DNA of 46,853 nucleotides from Methylotenera_A sp031422335 (GTDB taxonomy: Bacteria > Pseudomonadota > Gammaproteobacteria > Burkholderiales > Methylophilaceae). The notes under the pieces were generated by a model that was not told the DNA's origin, ran no database searches, and worked only from the letters and a program-made list of their open reading frames with translations. Every line of letters begins with the position of its first letter. The first letter of the stretch is position 1. Of this stretch, positions 26,448-35,691 are shown piece by piece. The stretch lies in NCBI GenBank assembly GCA_031422335.1, contig JANOQW010000029.1, positions 1-46,853 of the forward strand. The letters are read 5' to 3'. Made by a program: the position numbers and the translations under genes.

Positions 26448-27542
26448 TTAGCCACCAAAACCACCAGCGTTGCCTTCGGCAGCAAAACGAATTTTCAGTG
26501 ATAAATCGTTACGAGAATCGGCATTGGCCAGCGCTTCCACCTCATCAATTTTGCCATTAGCAAATAATTTAAATAGCGATTGGTCGAAGGTATTCATGCC
26601 AATATCGTTGTTATCGGCCATGGTGTCTTTTAGCTCACCCATTTTTTGTTTTTGAATCAACTCAGACACATAAGGTGTGTTGATGAGCACCTCTACCGCC
26701 GCCACGCGTTTCTGGATTTTGCCAGGAATCAAGCGTTGCGACACAATACCCACCAAATTGAGCGAAACCCCAAGTAGCAAGCCATGCTTGGCTTCGGTAG
26801 GGAAGAATGAAATGATGCGTTCTAGCGCTTGGTTAGCATTGTTGGCGTGTAAGGTAGCTAAGCATAAATGGCCAGTTTCGGCATAAGTAAGTGCCTGTTG
26901 CATGCCATCCATATCGCGCACTTCGCCGATTAAAATCACATCGGGCGCTTGGCGCATGGCATTTTTAAGCGCACTGGTGAATGAGTGCGTATCAATGCCC
27001 ACCTCGCGTTGATCTACCACTGATTTTTTGTGGTTATAGACAAACTCAATCGGGTCTTCAATGGTGACAATATGGCCTGTTTCGTTGGCATTACGGTAAT
27101 CAATCATCGAAGCCAATGTGGTCGATTTACCTGAGCCTGTGGAACCTACCACCAAAACCAGCCCACGTTTTTTCATGATAAGCTCACGCAAAATCATTGG
27201 CAAACCTAAGGTTTCGAAATCGGGGATTTCGGTTTTAATATGGCGAATGACCATACCAACCTCGCCGCGCTGCTTGAATACATTGATGCGGAAACGCCCA
27301 ATATCCTTGCGACCAATGGCAAAATTGCATTCTAATTCTTTTTCAAACTCTTCAATTTGCGCGGGGCTCATAATGGCGTAGGCAATTTCTTTGACCATGC
27401 CAGGTGTCATTTTTTGCGCGTTTACTGGCATGGTTTCGCCTTCTACATCCATGTGAATTGCTGCACCTGTGCTAAAAAATAAGTCCGAGCCACCTTTTTC
27501 GGTCATGTATTTTAAGACAGGCGTAATATCAATGGCGGCCAT
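26448..27542 (-). CDS. pilU: Type IV pilus retraction ATPase PilU (PilT family)
   Basis: A hexameric ATPase that assists PilT in retracting type IV pili. The N-terminus VLKYMTEKGGSDLFFSTGA is more PilU- than PilT-like. Walker A is GSTGSGKSTTLASMIDYRN, the Asp box TIEDPIEFVYNHKKSVVDQR, Walker B DVILIGEVRDMDGM, and the His box GHLCLATLHANN. The 364-residue length and the short Gly-rich tail fit PilU. AGGA lies 7 nt upstream of ATG at 27542. No pilT lies beside it in this window; only the OGT-like gene and then the mnm genes lie upstream on the same strand. Confidence 0.9.
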   Translation of the reverse strand: MAAIDITPVLKYMTEKGGSDLFFSTGAAIHMDVEGETMPVNAQKMTPGMVKEIAYAIMSPAQIEEFEKELECNFAIGRKDIGRFRINVFKQRGEVGMVIRHIKTEIPDFETLGLPMILRELIMKKRGLVLVVGSTGSGKSTTLASMIDYRNANETGHIVTIEDPIEFVYNHKKSVVDQREVGIDTHSFTSALKNAMRQAPDVILIGEVRDMDGMQQALTYAETGHLCLATLHANNANQALERIISFFPTEAKHGLLLGVSLNLVGIVSQRLIPGKIQKRVAAVEVLINTPYVSELIQKQKMGELKDTMADNNDIGMNTFDQSLFKLFANGKIDEVEALANADSRNDLSLKIRFAAEGNAGGFGG

Positions 27543-27590
27543 GCGAAATCCTATTTATATAATTGCTCAACTTTAGCACAAGCCAGCTTT

Positions 27591-29498
27591 TTATGGCAAT
27601 TTTGCCGATATTTCAAGGTATTGCTGCTCTATACCGCGTGCAAATTGGGTGGCATTAAATAAGGCAGAGCCATTTGATTGTATTTTTAATTGATCTGAAT
27701 TTTGCAAAAAAAACAGCGCTTTTTGCTCATATTCTTGCAAATTATTGCATATAAATTGTGGCAAACCAGCGCGCGTGAGTAAACTAGCAGCTACGCGGCT
27801 GGGCATAGTGTCGCCCATACAAGTTAGCACAGGCACATTCATAAAAAGCGCGTCGCTGGCAGTGGTGTGAGCATTATAGGGCAGGGTGTCTAGAAACAAA
27901 TCAGCATGTGCATGGCGCGCCAAGTGTTCAGCAATGGGTACGCGCGGCGCAAAAATAACTCTACTGGCCGCAATGCCTGCATTTTCTGCCTCACGCAACA
28001 AATTGCTTTTCGCCCACGGGTTGCAGTCTAACAGCCACAACACGCTATTGGGCGCTTGCTTGAGGATACGCATCCACGCAGCTAAAATATCTGCAGTAAT
28101 TTTAAAGGTTTGGTTAAAGCAGCAAAACACAAAAGCATCAGCAGGTAGATGATTGTCAATTTTTGTGGTGGTTTTGCCAATCGGGCGTTGGCTGTCGTTG
28201 GGCTGGTAGCATGGCAAGTAAAGCAACTGCTCACTGAAATCGTTAGGGTTTGGCGCAATGATACGGTCAACCAAAATATAATCAAACAGCGGTTTGTTAT
28301 TTAACTTACCTCCAATCTCTCCCATGCTGCCAGCATAGCCAAGCCAGTTAATGCTAATAGGCGCGGGCTTAAGTGCCACAATGCCAGAGCGACTAGTTTG
28401 CGTGAAGCCAGTTAAGTCCACCAAAATATCAATGTCATCTTGCTGGATTTTTTGAGCGGCTTGCATATCATTCAAATGCCGAATATCGTTAAATTGGTCA
28501 AACGCTTTTATTAGGCGCTTTCCAGTGGGGGTGATGTCAACCGCGCCATAAGAATAGGCAACAACTTTAAATTGGTTTCTATCGTGTTTTTCGATAAGCT
28601 CGGTAATTAAAAATGCCAGTGGATGCAACCTGAAATCAGCCGATAAATAGCCGATGTTGATTTTTTCTTTTGGTTTTTGTCTTATATCTTTGTTTGGTAT
28701 GCTCTGCAGACCAATATCCATGCGGCTTGCAGGCACGTTATTTACGCTAGCACTATTAATCATGTTGCCAAACATATTGTTAGCCCAATTGCTAGCACAT
28801 TGTTTTTGCTCGGCAGCGGTTGCTTCTGGCAGCGCCAAAAATGCAAATGGTGAAATCTGCGCACTCGGTTCTTCACGCACCAAGCGACGAATCTCTATAA
28901 TTTGCGCATCCAAAACTTTTGAATTTAAACCAGCCCAATCACATGTATGCTGCTTTTGGTGTACTAAATGCGCTAACGCATGGTGTAAGTTTGGATTTAG
29001 CTTTAAAGCACGTTCATAACTGGCAATGGCGGCATCCAGTTTGCCTAGCTCACGTTGCACATTACCTAAATTGTTGTGCGCATCGGCATCATTTGGGTTG
29101 TAGCGCACAGATTGCATAAAGCTCTGTAAGGCGGCTTGTGGTTTACCAAGCTCACGCTGCGCATTGCCTAAGTTATACCAATGAATAGCATTGCTAGGCT
29201 GGTATTCTAGTGCCTCTTCAAAGCAACCTGCAGCCAGCACATATTGACCAGCATTTTGCGCTTGGTTGCCCAGCGATTCTAAACTGAAACATAAGGCGTC
29301 CCGCACATATTGATGCATTTTTAAGTCGCGATTTTTAAGCGCACGTACTAGGCGCCTAAAATAGCCAGCGGCCTCTTCATAGCGTTGCAATTCAATACAC
29401 AAATTACCGCAATTTAGTTGTGCGTCTAAGTCTTGAGGGTTATGTAAAAGCGCTTGTTGCCAGTGTTTAAGCGCAGTTTCAGAATCATTAATTTGCAT
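27591..29498 (-). CDS. TPR protein with SPINDLY/O-GlcNAc-transferase-like domain (GT41)
   Basis: A 635-residue protein with tetratricopeptide repeats (about residues 8-185, for example HWYNLGNAQRELGKPQAALQ and AHNNLGNVQRELGKLDAAIA) followed by a GT41 catalytic region. Visible family motifs include INIGYLSADFRLHPLAF, DILVDLTGFTQTSR, SINWLGYAGSMG, and the C-terminal HAHADLFLDTLPYNAHTTASDAL. These match SPINDLY-type enzymes that attach a sugar to Ser/Thr; the donor is not readable. No signal peptide, so it acts in the cytoplasm. A dispersed palindrome copy encodes the linker just before the catalytic block. The gene lies directly upstream of pilU, so pilus or flagellar glycosylation is possible. 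Confidence 0.88.
   Translation of the reverse strand: MQINDSETALKHWQQALLHNPQDLDAQLNCGNLCIELQRYEEAAGYFRRLVRALKNRDLKMHQYVRDALCFSLESLGNQAQNAGQYVLAAGCFEEALEYQPSNAIHWYNLGNAQRELGKPQAALQSFMQSVRYNPNDADAHNNLGNVQRELGKLDAAIASYERALKLNPNLHHALAHLVHQKQHTCDWAGLNSKVLDAQIIEIRRLVREEPSAQISPFAFLALPEATAAEQKQCASNWANNMFGNMINSASVNNVPASRMDIGLQSIPNKDIRQKPKEKINIGYLSADFRLHPLAFLITELIEKHDRNQFKVVAYSYGAVDITPTGKRLIKAFDQFNDIRHLNDMQAAQKIQQDDIDILVDLTGFTQTSRSGIVALKPAPISINWLGYAGSMGEIGGKLNNKPLFDYILVDRIIAPNPNDFSEQLLYLPCYQPNDSQRPIGKTTTKIDNHLPADAFVFCCFNQTFKITADILAAWMRILKQAPNSVLWLLDCNPWAKSNLLREAENAGIAASRVIFAPRVPIAEHLARHAHADLFLDTLPYNAHTTASDALFMNVPVLTCMGDTMPSRVAASLLTRAGLPQFICNNLQEYEQKALFFLQNSDQLKIQSNGSALFNATQFARGIEQQYLEISAKLP
28702..28733. 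repeat. Dispersed palindrome copy inside the OGT-like gene
   Basis: CTCTGCAGACC, core AATATCCATGC, then GGCTTGCAGG. It is read on the minus strand as PASRMDIGLQS, in the linker between the TPR region and the glycosyltransferase core. Core type AATATCC, with the right arm intact and the left arm slightly changed. Confidence 0.8.
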
Positions 29499-29517
29499 GG
29501 CAATATTTTAATGCATT

Positions 29518-30693
29518 TTATATGAGTGAATTGGCTAATTGTTTTAAACCCAACTCGCGTAATAAAAAGCGGCTGGGGTTGAGCTTACTGGCCAATGCTG
29601 CCACTAATGGTAAAGCATTTTCTGTTGCTAAACAGGCAATCAGTTCACCGCACAAGGGTGCAGTAATCATACCTTTAGAGCCATGTCCAGCATTCACAAA
29701 TAAACCTTTTAACCATGGCAAACTCTCAGGTTTGGCGTTGTAACGTGGTGGGGTTTTCTGCAATATTTCTTCATCTAACAACTGGCCTGCAAGCGGCATG
29801 TAATCTAGGGTTTGGCTACGCCAGCCGACACGTGCATGCGTATTTTTTAAGTCAATATTAATGTTGGATAACATTTTGTGCAATGCGTTTAGGTTTTGCT
29901 GCGTATCGGCCGCGCTAATTTCTGCATTTAAATCGTTTGGCGCGTAACTGGTACCAAAATAATGCCAGCCATCAACCGCGGGGCTAATGTGGTGATCGCT
30001 GCAAATAATCGTTTTTATTGTGTCACTTTCAGGGCTAGATTGAGCCCAGTTCAGTTGGCCGCGCACTGGCGTAATTTCTGCGCTGGTGCATTGGGTAAAT
30101 TGTTTGATGTCGTTAGCATTGCAGATAACTACGATGTCAGCTTCAAGCGGCTGTTGATTAGCCCCTGTAACGCACCAAAAATTATCCTGTTTATTGATGG
30201 CTAAAGCTTCCGTTGACGTGACAACGGAAATCAACGGCCAGCTGCAAAGTGCTTGGCATAAGGCTTGTGGCTTTACCCAGCCTGCCTGTGGCAAATATAA
30301 TCCACCTGTTTTTAAGGGGATGCCTGCAATTTCACTGGCTTCAACTGCGTTCAATAATCTTACCTGTTGATGTTGCGACAAAGCGGCGTGTTTGGCTTGC
30401 TCGCGTGCGTTAAACGCCAGTTGAATTTGCCCGCATGCATCAAAATAACCCATAGAATTAGGCAGTTGCTTTAATAAGTTCAAGGTGAATGCAAAGCCTT
30501 GTAAAGCCAAACTATTTGCTGGAGTAGGCTTAATGTTTAACTTCGGATAAAGCATGGCAACAGGATTGCCTGAGGCTTCCTGCGCCAGCTTTATATGCCG
30601 CTCAATCAGTGTAACGGCAATACCGCGCTGAGATAAAGCAAAGGCAGTGCTACAGCCTGCAATGCCACCACCAATGACGATTGCGCTAGTCAT
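29518..30693 (-). CDS. FAD-dependent cmnm5s2U oxidoreductase (MnmC oxidase half, separate gene)
   Basis: Catalyses oxidative removal of the carboxymethyl group of cmnm5(s2)U34 in tRNA, giving nm5(s2)U. The 391-residue protein starts with the FAD-binding IVIGGGIAGCSTAFALSQRG and has the DAO fold to the end, including VNAGHGSKGMITAPLCGELI near the C-terminus. In E. coli this is the C-terminal half of bifunctional MnmC. Here it starts with its own ATG, 17 bp after the stop of the methyltransferase gene. The natural start and stop at the domain boundary argue against a recent frameshift. The two are cotranscribed. Confidence 0.88.
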   Translation of the reverse strand: MTSAIVIGGGIAGCSTAFALSQRGIAVTLIERHIKLAQEASGNPVAMLYPKLNIKPTPANSLALQGFAFTLNLLKQLPNSMGYFDACGQIQLAFNAREQAKHAALSQHQQVRLLNAVEASEIAGIPLKTGGLYLPQAGWVKPQALCQALCSWPLISVVTSTEALAINKQDNFWCVTGANQQPLEADIVVICNANDIKQFTQCTSAEITPVRGQLNWAQSSPESDTIKTIICSDHHISPAVDGWHYFGTSYAPNDLNAEISAADTQQNLNALHKMLSNINIDLKNTHARVGWRSQTLDYMPLAGQLLDEEILQKTPPRYNAKPESLPWLKGLFVNAGHGSKGMITAPLCGELIACLATENALPLVAALASKLNPSRFLLRELGLKQLANSLI

Positions 30694-30710
30694 TAGTGCC
30701 TGTCAACAAA

Positions 30711-31439
30711 TCAGCCTGTAAATATGCCACTTAACATTTCCCGCTTTTTACCAAATCCTTTGTGCTTGCTCACTTCAAAACCTGCTGCCTGCAAACCGCG
30801 TTTGACGTGACCTGCGCTGGTGAAGGTGGCTAAGGTAGTGCCTATTTTTGAGAGTCGTGCCATCTGTACAAATACTTCGCTGGACCACATAGTAGAGTTT
30901 TTGGCTGGTGCAAAGCCGTCTAGCAGCCAAGCATCGGCGATTTTCGATAACTTTGGCAATACGAGCATAATGTCATCGGCCTGCAAACCAAGCTGGATGC
31001 GGTCTGTGGCGAGGCTAAAATGATGAGTGCCAGATTTAAGCATAGCGTTTAATGTGGAATATTGCGTAATAAGTTCGCGTGAAATATCAGCAAACTGTGG
31101 CCAAAGTGCATGCGCGCGCGTTAAATCTACCAATGAAAGCGGCATTTTTTCGATGCCAATATAATGCAAAGTGGCAGTTTTTGGTGCGAGCTTTAGCCAC
31201 AAATGACTCACCACTAAAAAATTAAGGCCAGTGCCAAAACCAGTTTCGATGATGGTAAAGCTGCTTAAATTTGGTGCAGAAAAGCGTTGTGCCAGTTGGT
31301 TGTGTGCAATAAACACGTATTCAGTTTCTTGCAAACCGTCGTCAGTATTAAAATAAACATCGTTAAAATCAATGGAGTAGGGCTGGCTTTGCCCACTAGA
31401 CCCAGTATCTTTACGCCATTCTATGTTTGCAAACTGCAT
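30711..31439 (-). CDS. mnmD: tRNA nm5s2U methyltransferase (MnmD, separate MnmC half)
   Basis: SAM-dependent enzyme that methylates nm5(s2)U34 to mnm5(s2)U. The 242-residue protein matches the N-terminal half of E. coli MnmC: DFNDVYFNTDDGLQETEYVF, the SAM-binding IETGFGTGLNFLV, the acidic DAWLLDGFAPAKNSTMW, and the terminal KKREMLSGI. It stops right where E. coli MnmC continues into its FAD domain. Stand-alone MnmD is known from Aquifex and some Gram-positives. A possible decayed palindrome copy lies at 30979-31010. The start ATG at 31439 has no strong Shine-Dalgarno. Confidence 0.9.
   Translation of the reverse strand: MQFANIEWRKDTGSSGQSQPYSIDFNDVYFNTDDGLQETEYVFIAHNQLAQRFSAPNLSSFTIIETGFGTGLNFLVVSHLWLKLAPKTATLHYIGIEKMPLSLVDLTRAHALWPQFADISRELITQYSTLNAMLKSGTHHFSLATDRIQLGLQADDIMLVLPKLSKIADAWLLDGFAPAKNSTMWSSEVFVQMARLSKIGTTLATFTSAGHVKRGLQAAGFEVSKHKGFGKKREMLSGIFTG
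30979..31010. repeat. Candidate decayed palindrome copy inside mnmD
   Basis: GCCTGCAAACC, AAGCTGGATGC, GGTCTGTGG. About two thirds of positions agree with the consensus by eye, and on the minus strand it gives DRIQLGLQA, close to SRMDIGLQS of the OGT-like copy in the same frame. It could be chance. Confidence 0.35.
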
Positions 31440-31461
31440 AGCGCCATATTATAAAGCTAAT

Positions 31462-32724
31462 TTAGATAAGCGCTGGGCGACGATTCTCTGGTTTAGCCAA
31501 CAATAAGTGCACATCGCCTAGCGCGCGCTCGGCAAAGCCACCTTCGCAATAACACAAATAAAACTCCCACATGCGAATAAACTCTTCTGAATAGCCTAGC
31601 ATGCGCACCGCATCGATATTGGCAAAAAAGTTTTCACGCCATAGTCTCAAAGTTGTGGCGTAATGCGGGCCAATATCTTCACAATCAAACAGACGCAAAT
31701 CGGTAGTTTTGGTCGTGCTATTTAACATTGCGGTGTTACTGGGAATATTCGAGCCAGGGAAAATATAGCGTTGAATAAAATCAACCGAATTTTTTGCAGC
31801 TTCAAAACGCTGGTCTGCAATGGTGATGGCTTGAATCAGCGCCAAACCATCTGGTTTAAGTAAGCTACTTACTTTGGCAAAGTAAACATCATAAAATTGG
31901 TACCCAACCGCCTCTATCATTTCAATTGAAACTAATTTGTCAAATTGTCCTTGTAAGTCTCTGTAATCATTTAATAAAAGTGTAATTTTATGTTCTAAAT
32001 TTTCTGCTTTAACTCTTAATTTTGCTTCATCATATTGTTGTTGTGAGATGGTGGTGGTAGTCACGTGGCAGTCGTAATTTTTGGCGGCATAAATAGCAAA
32101 TCCACCCCAGCCAGTGCCAATTTCTACGACGTGGTCGGTCGGTTTTAGGTCTAATTTATCGCAAATGATCTTTAATTTTTTTAGTGATGCAGCTTGCAAA
32201 CTACAATCTATAGGCTCAAAAATGGCTGCCGAGTACATCATTGTTGGGTCTAGCCATAGTTTAAAAAAATCATTGCCTAAATCATAATGTGCGGCAATAT
32301 TTTTGCGGCTGCCGTCCTGTGTATTGCGGTTTAAGTAGTGCAGCGCTTTTAAAAAAGGTTTAGAAAGCCATTCAAAACCACCTTCTAATGTATCCATAAT
32401 GCTTTGGTTTGCTGCAAATAGGCGAATCACATTGGTTAAGTTATCTGCCTGCCAATAACCCAACATATACGCCTCACCCGCACCTATGCTGCCACCAAAG
32501 GCAACCTCACTATAAAAATGCGCATTTTTGACAGTAATAGTGGCTGCCAAACTTCCTGCTTTGCCAAACTGATAGTGTTCATCGCCATCATTTAGCGTTA
32601 ACTGACCATGTACAAGCTTTTGCAGCTTGTTAAGCACTTGCGCTTTTGCAAATGTTTGCAGCCAAGCAGCACGTTTTTTTGCTTTTAAAGGTGTAGAAAG
32701 AGTTTCCATATTAATTTCTAGCAT
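31462..32724 (-). CDS. cfa: Cyclopropane-fatty-acid-synthase-type methyltransferase 1
   Basis: Transfers a methyl(ene) group from SAM to unsaturated acyl chains of membrane phospholipids. The 420-residue protein has an N-terminal lipid-binding region (FGKAGSLAATITVKNAHFY, GSIGAGEAYMLGYW), the SAM site VVEIGTGWGGFAIYAAKN, and the lipid-active-site stretch FIQRYIFPGSNIPS. This is close to the CFA synthases next to DUF1365 in sigmaE-ChrR regulons. It is the last gene of a long minus-strand block and overlaps the DUF1365 gene by 14 bp. It could make cyclopropane, methylated or furan fatty acids; the sequence does not decide. ATG at 32709 is an alternative start. Confidence 0.9.
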   Translation of the reverse strand: MLEINMETLSTPLKAKKRAAWLQTFAKAQVLNKLQKLVHGQLTLNDGDEHYQFGKAGSLAATITVKNAHFYSEVAFGGSIGAGEAYMLGYWQADNLTNVIRLFAANQSIMDTLEGGFEWLSKPFLKALHYLNRNTQDGSRKNIAAHYDLGNDFFKLWLDPTMMYSAAIFEPIDCSLQAASLKKLKIICDKLDLKPTDHVVEIGTGWGGFAIYAAKNYDCHVTTTTISQQQYDEAKLRVKAENLEHKITLLLNDYRDLQGQFDKLVSIEMIEAVGYQFYDVYFAKVSSLLKPDGLALIQAITIADQRFEAAKNSVDFIQRYIFPGSNIPSNTAMLNSTTKTTDLRLFDCEDIGPHYATTLRLWRENFFANIDAVRMLGYSEEFIRMWEFYLCYCEGGFAERALGDVHLLLAKPENRRPALI

Positions 32725-33493
32725 TAGGATGTGAATAAAAAGGTACGCGTTTTAGCCATAGTATTAAGGCGTTCCAGTAAATACCAACGACCACTTTAAT
32801 GGTCATCAGTGGATATTGAATCAGCAATAAATTCAACGCATTAGGCGTGATTTCTTGTGCTTGTAAACTTAACGTGGCATTAAAAATTTCTTGTTCATGC
32901 TGAAAGTTTTTCATGTGCACAAAAAGTTGTTTTTCGTACAGCTTAAACGCCCAATCGTAGTTAATTTCCATTGGCATAAACGGCGAAACATGAAATCTTT
33001 TACCCAGCTTAAATGCAGTAATCTCACCATTTTTAGTATTTTTTATCGTTTTCTCAGCATTAAAATCATGCACATAGGCATAATCTTCGCCCCACGGCGT
33101 GTTGGTAATGTGGGTAATGATGGCTTGCAGTGTTTCGCCATCTGCTTCAAAGCAGTAGTAAAAACTAACCGGATTAAAACAATGGCCAAAATAACGCATA
33201 TTAGTGAGTAAGCGTATAGCACCGCGTGGATATTGGCCTGTGGCGGCATGTATTAAATCGCTGACTTCAGTTTTGAGTGATTTTTGCGGGTCGCCGTAAT
33301 AATCTGCACGTTTAAAACTGGCGATATTGGTTTTGTTATATGACCAAAATAAGTTGTTTTTAAACAAAGTGGGTAATTCGTCTAAATCTAAATACATCAT
33401 AAAAGCACGATAACGAAACCCATGTTTTTTTGGTGCGAATCGTTGATGTGCTATCCAGCCTTTGTAAATCATACTGTTGATTTTGCTATGCAT
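32711..33493 (-). CDS. DUF1365 family protein
   Basis: A 260-residue member of DUF1365, found almost always beside an FAD amine oxidase and a CFA synthase, as here. Typical features are MIYKGWIAHQRFAPKKHGFRYRAFMMYLDLDEL near the start (split here across positions 8-40), NMRYFGHCFNPVSFYYCFE, and a hydrophobic C-terminal stretch. No catalytic role has been fixed by the sequence; it probably helps modify acyl chains. I chose ATG at 33493, which overlaps the stop of the amine oxidase gene by 8 bp (ATGCATAG); a longer frame from 33535 would overlap more and looks spurious. Confidence 0.87.
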   Translation of the reverse strand: MHSKINSMIYKGWIAHQRFAPKKHGFRYRAFMMYLDLDELPTLFKNNLFWSYNKTNIASFKRADYYGDPQKSLKTEVSDLIHAATGQYPRGAIRLLTNMRYFGHCFNPVSFYYCFEADGETLQAIITHITNTPWGEDYAYVHDFNAEKTIKNTKNGEITAFKLGKRFHVSPFMPMEINYDWAFKLYEKQLFVHMKNFQHEQEIFNATLSLQAQEITPNALNLLLIQYPLMTIKVVVGIYWNALILWLKRVPFYSHPNARN

Positions 33494-34736
33494 TTGCCAC
33501 GAACTTCTCGAAATGTTGCAACGCTGCAAGCGCACTTTTTACGCCATCTTCATGAAAGCCATTGAGCCAATAGGCGCCAGCAAAACCAGTTCTATTGTGG
33601 CCACTAATCTCGGCATGCCTTGCCTGCGCTGCCGCGCCAGCCAGCGTATAAACTGGGTGTGTATATTGCAAGCGCTTAATTATTTTGGCGGGGTTAATAT
33701 TATCGGTATGGTTTAGCGTGACTAAAATTGGTTGTGGGCAATCAATATTTTGCAGAATATTCATGTTGTATGTCACTGCAACTTGTTTCGCAGCTGTTTT
33801 AGTTAAGTGATAGTTCCACGCTGCCCAAGCTAGCTTACGTTTGGGCATTAAGCTAGCATCAGTATGCAAAAATACGGTATTTTGTTGGTAGGGAATTGCG
33901 CCTAAAACTGCTTGCTCAATGCTTGTTGCATCTTGCAGCATGCGTAACGCTTCATCGCTGTGACAGGCAAAAAACACATAATCGAAAGTTGCTATTTCGC
34001 CATTTTGCAAAGTTATTTCAACCTGCTTTGTACTTCGCTTTACACTTTTTACAGGCGTATTTAGCTTAATTTTATGTTTAAAAGCTGCGGTAATTGCCTC
34101 AACGTATCTGGCCGAGCCGCCAGTAATGGTGCGCCATTGTGGCCGATTATTCACCGTTAAGAAACCATGGTGATGGAAAAATCGCACAAAAAAGCGTGCG
34201 GGGAATTGCAACATTTGCGCCGCGTCGGTGGACCAAATGGCTGCGCCCATAGGGATGATGTATTGATTGATAAAACGGTTGCCATATTTGTTATGCTTGA
34301 GGTAATCGCCCATAGAAATTTCATCGCCATTGCTTAATAACTCTAGTGAGGTTTTATTAAAACGCAAAATGTCGCGAATCATCATATAAAAGCTGGGTTT
34401 GAACAGATTTCGTCGTTGTGCAAACAAGCTGTTTAGCGTCGTCCCGTTGTATTCTAAACCTGTGGCTTCACAACGTACGCTAAAGCTCATATTGCTGTTT
34501 TGCCAAGCAACTTGATGTTTATCTAGCAACTGAATGAACTCGGGATAGGTGCGGTCGTTAAACACAATAAAACCAGTATCTACTGAATATTTTTTATTGT
34601 CTATTTGAATAGCATGCGTATGTGTATGGCCGCCAATGTGCTTATTGGCCTCGTATACGACTATGTCATGTTGTTGGTATAAATGGTGGGCGAGGGTGTT
34701 GCCGGCAATGCCAGAACCGATAATTGCAATTTTCAT
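33486..34736 (-). CDS. FAD-dependent amine-oxidase-like protein of the lipid-remodelling cluster
   Basis: A 416-residue flavoprotein with the Rossmann motif IGSGIAGNTLAHHLYQQHD and then VVYEANKHIGGHTHTH, and a C-terminal NRTGFAGAYWLNGFHEDG that closes the FAD site. It belongs to the NAD(P)-binding/amine oxidase group that travels with DUF1365 and CFA synthase. The substrate is likely a lipid acyl chain rather than an amine, inferred only from context. It is tightly linked upstream to the desaturase gene (6-bp gap) and downstream to DUF1365 (overlap). Confidence 0.87.
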   Translation of the reverse strand: MKIAIIGSGIAGNTLAHHLYQQHDIVVYEANKHIGGHTHTHAIQIDNKKYSVDTGFIVFNDRTYPEFIQLLDKHQVAWQNSNMSFSVRCEATGLEYNGTTLNSLFAQRRNLFKPSFYMMIRDILRFNKTSLELLSNGDEISMGDYLKHNKYGNRFINQYIIPMGAAIWSTDAAQMLQFPARFFVRFFHHHGFLTVNNRPQWRTITGGSARYVEAITAAFKHKIKLNTPVKSVKRSTKQVEITLQNGEIATFDYVFFACHSDEALRMLQDATSIEQAVLGAIPYQQNTVFLHTDASLMPKRKLAWAAWNYHLTKTAAKQVAVTYNMNILQNIDCPQPILVTLNHTDNINPAKIIKRLQYTHPVYTLAGAAAQARHAEISGHNRTGFAGAYWLNGFHEDGVKSALAALQHFEKFVANA

Positions 34737-34742
34737 GCTGAG

Positions 34743-35678
34743 TTAACTTTTAACGTGCGCGTTTTTAATGGCAATTGGCACAGTTTTTAAATCCCAAATA
34801 ATACCCAGCGCCGCCAATATGCGCAGCCCATAGTAGGTAAAATCAATCTCCCACCAATAAAAGCCTTGTTTGGCCGAGCCAGGAAAATGGTGGTGATTAT
34901 TGTGCCAGCCTTCGCCAAGCGTAATTAGTGCGATAAGCGCATTATTACGGCTGTGGTCGCGTGTGGCATAGCGTCGCTTGCCCCACACATGCGCCAGTGA
35001 ATTGACACAAAACGTACCATGATAAAGTAGCACAGTGGAGAGAATGAAGCCCCACACAAATAATTGCATACCATTAGTTTGCAGAGCCGGCGCTGCAATT
35101 TGCAATGCCTCGCCAAGCGCATAGATGCTGGCTCCTAGAGCAATCGGTATAATGATATCGAAGCGATCTAAAAAACGTAACTCTGGAAAATGTGCTAGTT
35201 CTTTCACGCGATCTAGCTGTGTAGAAAAATTGGCACGCGATAAAAACCAGCCGATGTGGCTCCACAAAAAACCATGCTGATGCGGCGAATGCGCATCAAT
35301 TACTTCATCAGAATGGGCATGATGATTACGATGGTGCGACGCCCACCACAATGGCCCACGTTGCACTGCAGTGGCACCTAATACGGCAAATATGAATTGG
35401 CCAGCGCGTGAAGTTTTAAAGGCTTTGTGGGAAAAATAACGATGATAAAACGCGGTGATGGCAAACATGCGAATGACATAAAGTGCCAATGCAAAAGCAA
35501 GCGCAAACCAGCTAAAGCCTACATAAATAATACCAAAACAAGCCAAATGCAGGGCCACAAAAGGAATCACACGCGGCCAATCGATTTGATTTTCTAATGC
35601 TGCCGTATTGGCATCATAGTGGCTGTTATCTAACCAGCCAAATAAAGAAACGCGCAACGCATTAAGAGTTTTAAGCAT
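34743..35678 (-). CDS. Acyl-CoA/acyl-lipid desaturase (delta-9 type)
   Basis: A 311-residue integral membrane di-iron desaturase that introduces a cis double bond in fatty acyl chains. The three histidine boxes are visible: HRYFSHKAFKTSR, HHRNHHAHSDE, and EGWHNNHHHFPGSAKQGF. Hydrophobic segments lie at about 30-75 and 175-225. Double bonds made here are the substrate for CFA-type enzymes, and the gene lies in the same minus-strand run as both. It starts 13 bp after the lipocalin gene ends. Confidence 0.92.
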   Translation of the reverse strand: MLKTLNALRVSLFGWLDNSHYDANTAALENQIDWPRVIPFVALHLACFGIIYVGFSWFALAFALALYVIRMFAITAFYHRYFSHKAFKTSRAGQFIFAVLGATAVQRGPLWWASHHRNHHAHSDEVIDAHSPHQHGFLWSHIGWFLSRANFSTQLDRVKELAHFPELRFLDRFDIIIPIALGASIYALGEALQIAAPALQTNGMQLFVWGFILSTVLLYHGTFCVNSLAHVWGKRRYATRDHSRNNALIALITLGEGWHNNHHHFPGSAKQGFYWWEIDFTYYGLRILAALGIIWDLKTVPIAIKNAHVKS

Positions 35679-35691
35679 ATGTTTCTTTCTT

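Noticed and set aside
27290..27312. CCCAATATCCTTGCGACC in pilU
   Set aside because: It encodes the conserved GRKDIGRFRIN block of PilT/PilU proteins and has no arms.
32711..33535. Longer DUF1365 reading frame starting at 33535
   Set aside because: The extra N-terminal residues overlap the amine oxidase gene by 50 bp and are unlike the family; the ATG at 33493 fits better.
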